From: Podocnemis expansa
Taxonomy: Eukaryota > Chordata > Testudines > Podocnemididae
Assembly: GCA_007922195.1 (NCBI GenBank)
Contig: ML681963.1
Location: 133,679,764-133,743,763 of the forward strand
Direction: 5' to 3'
DNA: 64,000 nucleotides
In this document: piece after piece, positions 44,901-54,279 of the stretch
Position numbering within the stretch: the first letter of the stretch is position 1
How the letters are laid out: each line of letters opens with the position of its first letter
Notes under the pieces: model-generated
Database searches by the model: none
The model's input: the letters and a program-made list of their open reading frames with translations, nothing else
What the model was told of the DNA's origin: nothing
Position numbers and translations under genes: made by a program

Positions 44901-46049
44901 GTATAGCCCAGGGCATGTTTGCAATGCAATCCCAGGTGGCTGCAGTTTGGGTACCTAAAACCCCAAGTACCTACATCACATTAACTCTGAGGTCCAAGAG
45001 GCAAGACAGGTGCAGTACATACCACACAGCAGCAAGGAAGCCAGGGCAGCTAGCCAACAGCAGCCCAGGGTTGGGAGGCAGCTCAACATTAGGGATAGGG
45101 TATGGAAGGGACCTGCCTGAAGCCTGCCGCAGGAATTCACAGACAGGGAACCTACCTGCAGTCTAGCAGCCTGGGGTCGTAGGCTAAATGGCACCAGCCC
45201 TGGCAAGAAGAGGAGACATGCACTGCATGCAGCTGGGCTGGCAGGGGCAGGACCTCCAAGCCAGGTGTGCTGAAAGGAGGGGAGGGGAGGAGAGAGGTGT
45301 CCAGCTGTTAGGCTTGCTCCCGCTCACCGCAGCCCCTGCTGAGCTAACAGGGGAAAGCATTTGGCTTGGTGCAGGAGCGCAGTGCATCTATTTTTAGAGT
45401 GTGACTCCAGTGTCTGGCAAAAAGCCAAACACATTGCACTTTTTCAGAAATGCTTGGAGGACAGAGAACATCAGGGCAAAAAGGAGGATATCCTCCTTTC
45501 GCCAGATGTCTGGTAACCCTATGCATGGGCCACCTGAATGCCAGCAGGGAGAGCTCGTCAGTAGGAGGCTCAAAAGGCACTGCCAAATTGTGGAGCACAC
45601 CTTTGCACAGCTCAAAGCCTCCACCTCGCAGAGCAAACCATCCCCGAGGTCATCAGTGCCTGCATAGCCCTTCACAACCACTGTGAACGGTGGGGGGGTC
45701 GGGGAGAGGGTCCCCCACATCTGGGAGGCTGAAGCAGAACACCTCAACGAGTACGTTGAGCAGTCCGAGGTTGTGGCCCAGATGGACGAGCCCAACAGAG
45801 AGCAGCCAGCATCCAGGAGGTGCTATGGGACCTGTTCCTTAGTGAGGAACATTGAGGGCTGGCCCTGCCACCAGGCACCCTTGCCTCCACCCCATGAATG
45901 CCCCTCCATACCCTGGGCTGTGCCTGGGGGGGGGGGGACAGGGCCCGAGGCCAATCGGCCTGTGCAGGTCCCTACCCACTGCTGCACTGGGGACTGGGGT
46001 GTGGGCTGGCCAGAGGCAGCCTTAGGTTATCTGAGGCCCTAGGCAAAAG

Positions 46050-46164
46050 AAACAAGGAGTCATGTGAAAAATAAATCAGTTAGTCTTAAAGTGCCACACA
46101 ACTCCTTGGGTTTTTTTTTGCTGGACTAGACTAACATGGCAATCCCTTTGGAAATGGACAAGAT
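46050..46164. mobile_element. PLE tail dimer with 12-bp target duplication
   Basis: Perfect CCTAGGCAAAAG at 46038-46049 and 46165-46176 flank a short minus piece ('aaacaaggagtc') and a plus tail. The plus tail carries 'agttagtctt', 'agtgccacac' and 'ctagactaacatggc'. Confidence 0.9.
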
Positions 46165-46267
46165 CCTAGGCAAAAGCCCATTGTGGGCCCCCCCCACCCC
46201 CCGAGCTGTTCTGTGAATCCTCCCCCAGACAGTGTCTGCCCCACCCTCCCACACCCCCACCCATTCT

Positions 46268-46667
46268 NNNNNNNNNNNNNNNNNNNNNNNNNNNNNNNNN
46301 NNNNNNNNNNNNNNNNNNNNNNNNNNNNNNNNNNNNNNNNNNNNNNNNNNNNNNNNNNNNNNNNNNNNNNNNNNNNNNNNNNNNNNNNNNNNNNNNNNNN
46401 NNNNNNNNNNNNNNNNNNNNNNNNNNNNNNNNNNNNNNNNNNNNNNNNNNNNNNNNNNNNNNNNNNNNNNNNNNNNNNNNNNNNNNNNNNNNNNNNNNNN
46501 NNNNNNNNNNNNNNNNNNNNNNNNNNNNNNNNNNNNNNNNNNNNNNNNNNNNNNNNNNNNNNNNNNNNNNNNNNNNNNNNNNNNNNNNNNNNNNNNNNNN
46601 NNNNNNNNNNNNNNNNNNNNNNNNNNNNNNNNNNNNNNNNNNNNNNNNNNNNNNNNNNNNNNNNNNN
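46268..46667. other. Assembly gap (400 N)
   Basis: Exactly 400 N, the same placeholder length as the first gap. The right flank enters a GC-rich palindrome pair at once, a likely cause of the break. Confidence 1.
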
Positions 46668-47066
46668 CCCACGGACACCCCTCAGCACCCTGGCCAGGGT
46701 GCTGAGGGGGGGCTGCCCTTCCTCCCAGGGTGCTAAGCACCCTGGGAGGAAGCTCAGCCAGTTATTTTGAAACAACAGTTGTTTCGAAATAACACGGCCA
46801 CCACAACCGTTGTTTTGAAACAACTTGTTTCGAAACAACGGTTGTTTCAAAACGGCATGTCCCGTTGGCGTTGTTTCGAAACAACCGTTTCGAAACAACG
46901 CTCTTTCGAAAGGCAACGAGGTTTAGCTTCTTTCGAAAGGACCACGGCCATTTCGAAAGAAGCGGTTTGCTTCTTTCGAAATGGCCGTGCGTCGTGTGGC
47001 CATGCCATTCCTTATTTCGAAATAACCTCTGTTGTTTCGAAATAAGGACTGTGTGTGGACATACCC
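46668..47066. mobile_element. Harbinger MITE or element, right end beside the gap
   Basis: The right terminus 'gtgtgtggacataccc' ends at 47066 before TTA 47067-47069. About 14 TTTCGAAA-type palindromes fill 46757-47046, many unmutated, so this copy is young. The left end is not visible and may lie in the gap. Confidence 0.82.
46681..46749. repeat. Two adjacent perfect palindromes
   Basis: Bases 46681-46706 are a perfect 26-bp palindrome with half-site CTCAGCACCCTGG. Bases 46721-46749 are 14-bp perfect arms (CCTCCCAGGGTGCT) around a single A. Both are built on the word CACCCTGG, which is found near the right ends of other Harbinger copies. Confidence 0.95.
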
Positions 47067-47069
47067 TTA

Positions 47070-48580
47070 GAGATGCCTCCAGCCTCATAGATTCAGGCAT
47101 GGGGCCCTAGATACACTCCACAGAGAGGCTGGCAACATATGATTCAAAGAGAGACAAGACAGGCAGAGGGTGCCACAGAGACAGAAACCAGAGGGGAGCA
47201 TGCTCTGTCCGGCAGGGAGGGTAGGCTCTCTTTGCAGCGTGCCCCAGTGTAGCCACGGAAAGCTTGGGAGGCCTGTGTCCAGATGTTGTACCTAGCCTGC
47301 AACAGCTGGCAGCCAGGAGGGTGGCATCCAGCAGGGCGCTTTGTAGTGGGCAGCTGCAAAGACACAGGTGTTAATGACAGGGAGAAGCTCCTTGACAATT
47401 CAGTGTGAGCCCTCCTTCCTCTTGGCGATGCAGAGTTGGCTATTGTTCTCCAAGCAGCCTGCACATAAAGGTGGCAAAGAGATGGGAGGGAAGAGCTGAG
47501 AAAGCCTTGGTGCCACCCCCCCCCCATTTTGCGATGCCCCAGCATCTTCTCTGTTGGTTATCCGAACCCACCACCACTGGCTCCCTGTCCCTGACCCCCC
47601 ACCCCAATGGGGCCCCTTCACCCGGCAGCCAGAGCTGCTGCTAGTCGGACTGCTGCTCTGGGAGATTTAAAAATTCCCACACTGGCCAGAGGGCTGGCCC
47701 ACTCAGCCCCAGACCGGCTGTTCCCTGCCCTGGGGGCAGAGTGGGCCAGCCCATGGGGCAGATTCCCCTTTCTCGCCCTGCCTCTCAGCTGGCCCTCCCC
47801 ACCCCCAGACCCAAACAACCAGCCCAGGGAAGGGGCAGGAGAGTGGAGCCCAGCCTCTGGGCTGGCCCACTCCACCCCGCACTACCTGTTCTGTCCTGAG
47901 GCTGGGGAGGGCCAGCCCAGAGGCTCTGCTTTCCCACCATTCCCCACCGCCCCCTGGAAGTGCAAAAGCCAGCTCAGAGCTCACACACACAGTGTGCCAT
48001 GAGCACTTGAGCCAGAAACCTTACTTTTCGAGTTAGGCAAAGCAGGTGACTCTACAGGGCCCCTTACTGCTTGGGGCCTTAGGCAGCTGCCTGCTTCACC
48101 TACCCCAAAAGGGCCTCTGGGGCTGGGGTTGCACTCCTGCCTCTCCCCTGAGCCAAGGGCAGAGAGGGTCAGTCCAGGGGCTGGGCTCTCCTCTCCCACC
48201 CCACCTCTGAGCCAGCCCTCCCCGCTCTCAGGGCAGAACAGCCAGCCCAGGGGAGGGGCGAGACTGTGAAATCCAGCCTCTGGGAAGACCTGCTATGCCT
48301 CTGGGCTGGCTGTTCCCTGCCCTGGGAGCTGAGGCCAGCTCTGCGCTACTGCCTCCCCACTTTTCCTACTGCCTTCGGCTCCACGCCGAACACAGCAGGA
48401 GGGGGTGGGGGACAGTGCAGTCATGGGGAGCAGCAGTGTGGGCCTTGCACTGCTCCATTCATGGCAGGACAGCGCAGAGCCCAGGGAACTGTGGGGGCCA
48501 TGGCAATCACCCATCTCACCCCCCTTAAGGATGGCCCTGCACACATCCCCACCCACCCACCACCTCCCTGTCCCTAAACC
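47070..48580. other. GC-rich repetitive stretch within Harbinger copy 2
   Basis: No protein motif was found. Words such as 'ggctgttccctgccctggg' and 'agggccagcccagagg' recur between 47690 and 48340 in both orientations. 'ttaaggatggccctg' near 48525 matches the right end of the hAT MITE at 50122-50643, so part of the stretch is another copy of that repeat family. The open frames on both strands here are composition-driven. Confidence 0.5.
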
Positions 48581-48626
48581 AATAAAAACAACAAGGGACA
48601 AGAATAACTGTCTAACATGTTTTATT
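48581..48626. terminator. Back-to-back poly(A) signals (Harbinger copy 2)
   Basis: AATAAA at 48581-48586 (plus) and TTTATT at 48621-48626 (minus AATAAA) sit 40 bp apart start to start, matching copy 1. Confidence 0.72.
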
Positions 48627-49329
48627 TACAGGAGGCAGGGCAGTGAGGGGGGTTGGCACTTGGGAGAGCACAGGGGACTTGGAACGATGGGAAGGTCAGG
48701 GTGGGGTGGCAGTGCCGTTGCCCTGGTGGGGGGGTGCCCCAGCCTTCTCCACAGCCACCCCGGCCCAAGGGGCACCAGTGGCAACAGATGCTGGGGTCCC
48801 CAGGAACAAAGTGGTCCACCAGCTGCTGGACACTGACTACCGGGTGCCAGATGGTGGCACTCAGCTCCTTGAGAGCTTGGCTCTGATGCTCCATGCTGGC
48901 AGTCTGGTGCTCATCCAGCTCCAGAGAGCACTGAAACATGCCTTGGCTGGGCCAGTTGTAGGCGTCCATCCGCTCCCTCCAGATGGTGAGGTGGTCTTCT
49001 GCCGCCTGGCGCAGGTGGACAAGGTCACCAAGGAGTTCATCCCTGGTTCGGTGGGTCCTCCTCCTCTGCCCAGTGGTGGATGGTGGGCTCCCAGGAGTGC
49101 AGTGTCGTGTGGCTGTGCGAGCTGCTGGAGGGAAGCAGAGAACAGGGTTAGTCCCATAAGCTAGCTCGCTAGTGCTGTGTGCAGCCTGACAGTCGTAAGT
49201 ATCTGTGCCTTGACTGTCCCCATGCTTCCTGATCGGTGTCCTGTGGGACAGGGCTCCCAAGGGACATGCAGCCATGCTGTGCTGCTCAAGCCAACTGCGG
49301 TGCCCACAGTGGTAAACAGCAGTCAGTCC

Positions 49330-50110
49330 CGCCAGGGCCAGCGCAATGCAGTAAACAAGGTAAAAATTGCAGGGGGGGCACCAACATTGGCAAAGCGCCC
49401 CCTTGCAATGCTTACAGTGTGCCACTTCCCCATGCTGCAGCCAGGGTGGTAAGGGGAAAGGGGCTTTGCCCTGGGTGCCAATTTAAAAGGTGCCACGGGG
49501 AAGCCATTGCCCCGCCACCTCTGTCCGCGGCAGGGAAACAATCCCCCTGCTGGCTGTGGCTGTGGCTGCGGCTGCGGCTGGGGGACATGATCACCCCTGT
49601 TGGTTCTGGCTGCAGCACAGGGAAGCGATTCTCCACTGTGGCCGGAGCCGGCAGAGGAGATGACTTTCCTGTGGAGGGGGTCCCTTCCTCCCATCACAGG
49701 AGCATAGGGACCCCTATTGCCAGTTCCAGCCATGGCAGGGAAGCCATCCCACTGCCAGCTCCAGCCACAGTGGGGAATCACTTCCCTCTGCCACGGCCAG
49801 AACCAGCAGGGGTGTTTGTGTCCCCCCGCCGCAGCCAGAGCAGGCAGGGACAATGGCTTCCCTGTGTGGCTGGAGGGGGGGGGGGCTGTCGCCCCACAGT
49901 GCATGTGCCACAGGCATGCCCAGCCCTGCCTGCATGGAGGAAAGGGGGGACATTCACCAACAGGCACTCTGGATGTCCAGTATGCTGTCCCCTCTCCCTC
50001 ATCCTCCTCAGCGGAGGGGTTGGGTTTCTCTTCGTCCTCTTGCTCTGCCCTCAGGGTGGATGCTCCCTCCTCTGGGACGGGGAATGGTTCTGGGCTGGCT
50101 GCAGGGGCGG
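49330..50110. repeat. GC-rich repeat in the Myb intron, with (GGCTGY)n
   Basis: Contains a short GGCTGT/GGCTGC tandem (about 49553-49582) and several 'ccctgctggct' or 'cagccacag' words. 'gcgcccccttgcaatgctta' near 49395 resembles 'cacccccctgcaacgctta' near 33904, so a dispersed repeat is likely. The long frames here have no motif. Confidence 0.5.
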
Positions 50111-50121
50111 TTCATAGTGAG

Positions 50122-50643
50122 CAGGGCCGTCCCCAGGGGGTGCAGGGCCCCAGGCAAATCGCCCTCTGCGTGGCCACCACTCACCCCCCCCACTGAGGAG
50201 AGGGGCCAGCCGGCCCAGGAGCGGGGTAGGCACCCACGCCAGCCATCATGTGCCAGGGACTTGGCAAGCTGGCCAAAAGGTCTACCCAGTTCAGCGCTGT
50301 TAGTCCGCCCCCCCAACCTGCCCAGCCACGTGCACTGCTCCCAACTCTGTGCCAGAGCAGCGGAGAGGGGGTGGGAGGCAGCACAGCTGGGGTGGGGGGG
50401 TAGCGATATGGGCCCCCACACTGCCTTCTGCCCCCTCCCCACTGCTCTGGCACAGAGCTCAGAGCAAAGTGTGTGGCTAGGGGACAGGGGGGCAGACTGG
50501 CAGTGCTGAACCAGCTAGCTCTTTTGGCTGGCTCGCCCAGCCTCCAGCATGGAGATGTAGCAGCGGTGCGGCCCCTATGGGGCCCCCCAAAGCATGGGGT
50601 CCTGGGTGGCTGCCCCAGTTACCCTACCTTAAGGATGGCCCTG
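50122..50643. mobile_element. hAT-type MITE, 522 bp, in the Myb intron
   Basis: The inverted ends 'cagggccgtcc' and 'ggatggccctg' are flanked by ATAGTGAG (50114-50121) and GTGGTGAG (50644-50651), 6 of 8 matching. The interior is GC-rich with no coding motif. Confidence 0.8.
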
Positions 50644-51495
50644 GTGGTGAGCTGCCTTTGGTCACCTCATGGACGTCATCATCTGCCAAGTCCTCCTCCT
50701 GGAGTTCAGCCACCAAAGAGGCTCGGTGGAGTCAATGCTCTTGGCTGGCAGGCTGGTGCTCTGCCCACCCAGGAACGCATGAAGGTCCTTGTAATAGGTG
50801 CACCTGGTGGTATGCGCTGCCTCCCAGCACTGCCTCACCTTCCAGAGCGGGGCATAGTCCTGCTGCAGACACTTAATCTTATTGCGGACCTGCTCACGGG
50901 ACCGGCTGTGACCCTTTGCAGCCAAAGCCATGGAGAAGTCAGCATACATCCCCTGGTTGCGGTGGCTGCTCCGCAACCAAGAGAGGATCTCCTTTGTGCC
51001 CCAAATGCTGAGGAGGCTGATGACCTCCTCATGGCTCCAGCATAGAGTCCTGCAATGGCTCTGTCTATAGCTGCTGGAGTCCCTCATGGCTGCCCACAAG
51101 GCTGCCACCAGTCTCCCTGGGTAGGGTGTGCCTGTGAAAGTGGAGAGGGGCAGTGTCCAGGGCAGGCAACTCCTTCTGGGTGGCAAGTACCCTGGGAAGA
51201 AGAAGGTCAAACTGTGTTTAATTTGAACTAATGGTTAGTTCAAATTATAGAGGCTCCGTCGGGATAATTCGAACTAAGAAGTTCAAACTAACAGTTACTT
51301 TGAAGTAAAGGGAGGTTTTACAACTTCTAAATAAGCATTCATTACTTCAATTTAAGGACTTCCTTAGTTTGAAGTGATGAAAGCCAATTTGGCCATGCAC
51401 TAATTTTGTTCGAATTAAGCCTCATTAATTTGAACTAACTTGCAAGTGGGGACAATAGCATACGTGCCACTGGACTCCTCAACTTTTTACCTGTT

Positions 51496-51790
51496 TCCCA
51501 TCTTCAGGACTAATCAGCCTTCTGTGCAGCTGGTTTAATCCAGTGATTATTATTTGTTAGTTTTCAAGTGCCCCAAATTGTTTCTTACATGTAACAATGT
51601 GGAGGCTACTGAGTCCTTTACTGCTGCATAAACATGACTTGGAATCTGCTCCTAAAGTCTGGTTGCCAATTCTCACTAATCAGTCAAAAGATTCCATTGA
51701 TTTCAATTGGAATGGAACAAGTCCTAAATCCACATCTTTGTGCTCCCATGTCTCTGACAGTCTGTGTACTCCAAAATAAACACACCAGCT
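51496..51790. other. Noncoding stretch
   Basis: Nothing recognisable. It is normal flank of the PLE-derived nest. Confidence 0.5.
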
Positions 51791-51989
51791 CAGGTACAGA
51801 CCAACCATATACGTGAACTAGGCAGTCACCTAGGGTACAGGGCTTTACAGGATGCTAGATTAAAAAGAAGTGAATTTTTTTTTCTCACTTTAAAAAGTAT
51901 ATTAATTGTTATCTCTTATAAAACATGGAGAGGTGGCACACCAAAGTAATATTTTGCCTAGAGTACCAAAAACTGTTGAGCTGGCCCTG
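51791..51989. mobile_element. Nonautonomous hAT-like repeat, copy A
   Basis: It shares start and end text ('ccaaccatat..gtga', 'gtcacctag', 'agctggccctg') and an internal 'tctcttataa' with 58352-58547. The ends are inverted ('gggccagc' against 'gctggccc'). Two copies in one window show it is a dispersed family. Flanking duplications are not evident. Confidence 0.6.
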
Positions 51990-52705
51990 CTGGAGAGGTG
52001 TTCTCATGGGGCCAGCTGGGCCCCTTGACCTTTTTGGCTGAGGCTGTGTCACTTTCATGACTTAGTCATTTGGGCTATGTAGCTTCCAGTAGATAAGTGG
52101 GTGGTGATAGTGGGTGCTACGTGGCTGCGGGGGGGGGGGGGGGGGTTAACTCCCCTGCCTTCCTTTGCTTTTACTGAGAAGGGATTAGAAGCTTGATTTC
52201 CTACATCTCCAGTGAATGGCCTAAGTGTTGAGCAAGGAGCAGAACTAGGAGCCTGACATGTAGGTTCCCACACTTGCCTGTAGAAACTTCTCCACTTGCA
52301 TTATGGAGTTGTTTGGCCTGGCACCCCCTTCCCAGGATACCTGTGTAGCCTACTGTTTTGAGTGATGTGTTGGTGGGGAACTGGTGACCTGGTTTAGCCC
52401 TCTCAGTGCTTCCTAAGACATGATTTGAAGTTTGGCCTCTTACCTGTCAAGTAAATGGGCTAGGCCCTATTCCAATGTTCTAGTTCCCTCATGATTTCCT
52501 CTTAAAAGTGGGCTGCGGTCATTCCAAGACTAAATGGGAATTGGGTATCGAGTAACACCTCTAGTTCTGTGGTTTGGGCCCCACCCTGCAGCCAGGGCAG
52601 ATGCTGGTTTAAATACTGCTCCTTGAGTGGACGACTGATCTCTTTCTGGTAAGGCTGCTCTTCTTCATCTACATATTGCCTGCAACCAGACATCTTTGCA
52701 GAATA

Positions 52706-52775
52706 CTCTGTGCAATGGGGGTTAGTATGCTTGCCTAAGACACAGCTGACCCTTGTTCAACTCTCCTGCCTGCTT
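52706..52775 (+). repeat. tRNA-like sequence (probable SINE head)
   Basis: The 'ggggttagtatgcttgcc' segment looks like a D-arm/A-box region. It is followed at tRNA spacing by 'cttgttcaactctcc', a B-box-like GTTCAANNC. It is too diverged to be a functional tRNA, and there is no clean acceptor stem. Confidence 0.35.
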
Positions 52776-53885
52776 TATGACTCGGTACCTAGCCTGGGTG
52801 AAGATGAGAACCCTTGTTAGGGGACAAGAGGTGTTTGAGAGGCCCTCTTACTTCTTTTTCATAAAGAAGTACCACAGATTTACAACAAAACATCCCACGC
52901 ACACTCTTGTCTGCTGTGATTAGGACATGCACCTAGGCTCTGGCAGACCCCAGGCACTCCCCGTGGCCATTGTGGGACATGAGCTGGAGGCTCCTGCCTC
53001 CTAGGAGACAGTCACTGATGGGCAACCCTTGTTCAAGCCACTTCCCTTTTCCAATCAGACAATGGCTCTTGAGAAAGACAGGGGGCTCAGACAGGGGTGG
53101 ACTACATTGAAGAGGATCACCATCGAGGCTAGAAATTCCAGTACCAACCCCTCCTGAACAGGTAGCTTGGGGATTTAGAACCAGCTTTCCAGTAGCCTTG
53201 GTGACTATCCTGACCATGGGACTAGAGAGCAAGCCTAGCTTTTGGCCTTGTTCAAAGCAGACCTGTAACATGGTGTTTTGCCACCCTGGGCACATTCCAA
53301 TTGGAATGCACCCCTTCCCATTAGCAGTGCTTAAAGCCAGTACTGCAAAACCAACCCTTTAATAGAGTGGCTCCATTGAGCCGCTCTGGGCCCCCCCCCC
53401 AGGGCTTTGCCCCATTGACCCCCACCATAGTTATGGCTCTGACTCAAAGCACATTTAACTGAAGCGGAACAGCTTTTCTGGGGAAGAGAGACAGAGGGAG
53501 CCTGGGCTACATCATAAACGTAAAGGGCCTATTAGACGAAGAGACTCAAAGCTGCCATTCCTACAGGGCAGGACCACCACCAAACCACTAGGAAGTCACA
53601 GGCCAACCTTTGCCCACATCATATTTAACTAAATTGGAATAACGTCAACAGGAAGACAGCAGGTCCCGATCACTAAATGCAAAAAATGGCCCTTGGGAGC
53701 ATTGAACCTGTAAGCACCACAGCCCAGGTACCTAGACTAATCGCCAGACTACAAATACAGCTGCCAACTCCCTTCCGGACAAATCATATTTCCCTAATGT
53801 TGGACAGAGTCAAGAGGCAAAAAGGAAGGGAAATCTGTCATCACAGCACACCATGTGGTGGGGGAGGGTGAAAAAAAGTCTTTGC

Positions 53886-53962
53886 AACACCGTGAGGCAG
53901 GGCTTAAACCTCCAGTAGCCACATGCTAAATATTTAAGCCAACCACTGTCTCACAGAGGAAA
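53886..53962 (-). repeat. tRNA-like sequence (probable SINE head)
   Basis: The reverse complement reads 'cagtggttggcttaaat', then 'ttagcatgtggctac' and 'ggaggtttaagccct'. These resemble an A box, an anticodon arm and a B box in order. A SINE relic is more likely than a tRNA gene. Confidence 0.4.
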
Positions 53963-54279
53963 TGGGAACCAGAAACTGTTCAACCAATTTTTTAAGTAAA
54001 AAGGAACAGCTTCAGCAGGGAGGAGCTGCCTCACTGCATGGCTCCAGCAACACAAGCAAGCCACACACAGCTTTTTAACTCAGCAAGACAGCCCTTTTCA
54101 ACTCCCTCTCCCCGCATCTTCTCACTTGTGACAAGGGAGCTTGACCCAGCTGCACCCATGCCCCAGATGCAAACACAACCCACTAAGCTAGAGACGGAAC
54201 TACACCCTTTTCCCCTTCCAAAACACAGTTCAGTGGAACAACTTCAATGGGCAAGCCTGAGGGAGTCCTCCATCATTTT

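Larger units (their letters stand above)
43438..45521 (-). mobile_element. hAT transposon, 2.1 kb, decayed, with nested PLE
   Basis: The termini 'tagggttaccagata' (43440) and 'tatctggtaaccctat'-like 'gtctggtaacccta' (to 45521) are inverted repeats. The flanking 8-mers TGCACGTG (43430-43437) and TGCATGGG (45522-45529) match at 6 of 8. The same interior words as the MITE at 31625-31929 occur at both ends. The transposase C-terminus lies near the left end on the minus strand, giving the orientation. A PLE dimer is nested at 44430-44900. Confidence 0.8.
42571..45840 (+). pseudogene. HARBI1-type transposase of Harbinger copy 2, split by a hAT
   Basis: The 5' part (42571 to about 43437) starts at ATG 42571 and shifts frame before 42780. 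From there it reads 'DNEQWLQNFHISMQTSLELI', 'RPTLPVDKREASSIWKVATL', 'YCYISHLFNTGKATVG' and, in another phase, the first Asp in 'LDATHIPV', then a TGA. The second Asp appears as 'MGDATYSLLP', so it is kept here although lost in copy 1. The coding sequence breaks at the hAT (43438-45521) and resumes with 'GHLNASRES' and 'VEHTFAQLKA', which holds the catalytic Glu. It then fades by about 45840. There are several frameshifts and stops. The three catalytic positions survive but the frame does not. Confidence 0.85.
48627..51210 (-). pseudogene. Myb/SANT-like DNA-binding protein gene of Harbinger copy 2, two exons
   Basis: Exon 1 (51210 to about 50662) has the best preserved trihelix of the window: 'LCWSHEEVISLLSIWGTKEI', then 'RSSHRNQGMYADFSMALAAK', 'QVRNKIKCLQQDYAPLWKV' and 'YYKDLHAFLGGQ'. 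The spaced Trp residues and the RNKIK.L/Y..L pattern are typical of Harbinger Myb/SANT partners. A donor GAG|GTGACC is possible near 50666. Exon 2 begins at the 'tctgcttccctccag' acceptor near 49125, identical in layout to copy 1. It continues with 'RDELLGDLVHLRQAAEDHLT' and 'VQQLVDHFVPGDP'. Exon 1 is open throughout. The intron is enlarged by a 522-bp hAT MITE and other GC-rich repeat. Confidence 0.82.
42289..51460 (+). mobile_element. Two-gene PIF/Harbinger element, copy 2, 9.2 kb with nested insertions
   Basis: The left end is 'ggctatgtctacac' after TAA 42286-42288. The right end is 'gtggggacaatagca' before TAC 51461-51463 (a decayed TAA). The subterminal repeats are of the TTAATTCAAACTAA type. 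The gene order is as in copy 1: promoter, transposase (+), opposed poly(A) signals, Myb/SANT gene (-) with one intron. Insertions inside it include a 2.1-kb hAT, PLE dimers, a hAT MITE in the intron, and another Harbinger end beside the assembly gap. Confidence 0.87.
41550..51482. mobile_element. PLE tail dimer expanded to 9.9 kb by nested elements
   Basis: Perfect 13-bp copies of CTTTTTACCTGTT at 41537-41549 and 51483-51495 delimit the whole block. The minus arm is 41550-41620 plus 42005-42140. The plus arm is about 42148-42288 plus 51461-51482. The inner 'cataggatcagttacag' and 'ctaattgatcctatg' lie at the symmetry centre. A MITE split the minus arm and a long Harbinger split the plus arm. 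The outer duplication shows that everything between arrived by later insertion. Confidence 0.9.
51990..54279. repeat. Old divergent repeat region with tRNA-like units
   Basis: The words 'catttaactgaagcgg', 'catatttaactaaattgg', 'catatttccctaatg' and 'aattttttaagtaaaaagg' recur at about 53452, 53629, 53786 and 53975, 157-189 bp apart. Similar spacing of 'agtgaatggcctaag' and 'aagtaaatgggctagg' words occurs at 52.2-52.5 kb. Several units look like tRNA-derived SINE heads. A 17-G run is at 52129-52145. No protein-coding gene was found. Confidence 0.4.

Noticed and set aside
46126..46916. Long open frames spanning 46126-46916
   Set aside because: They run through the second 400-N gap and consist otherwise of palindrome array translation.
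49236..50509. Frames up to 293 codons on both strands in the Myb intron
   Set aside because: They are Gly/Pro/His/Gln-rich with no motif, overlap each other in most phases, and come from GC-rich repeat composition.
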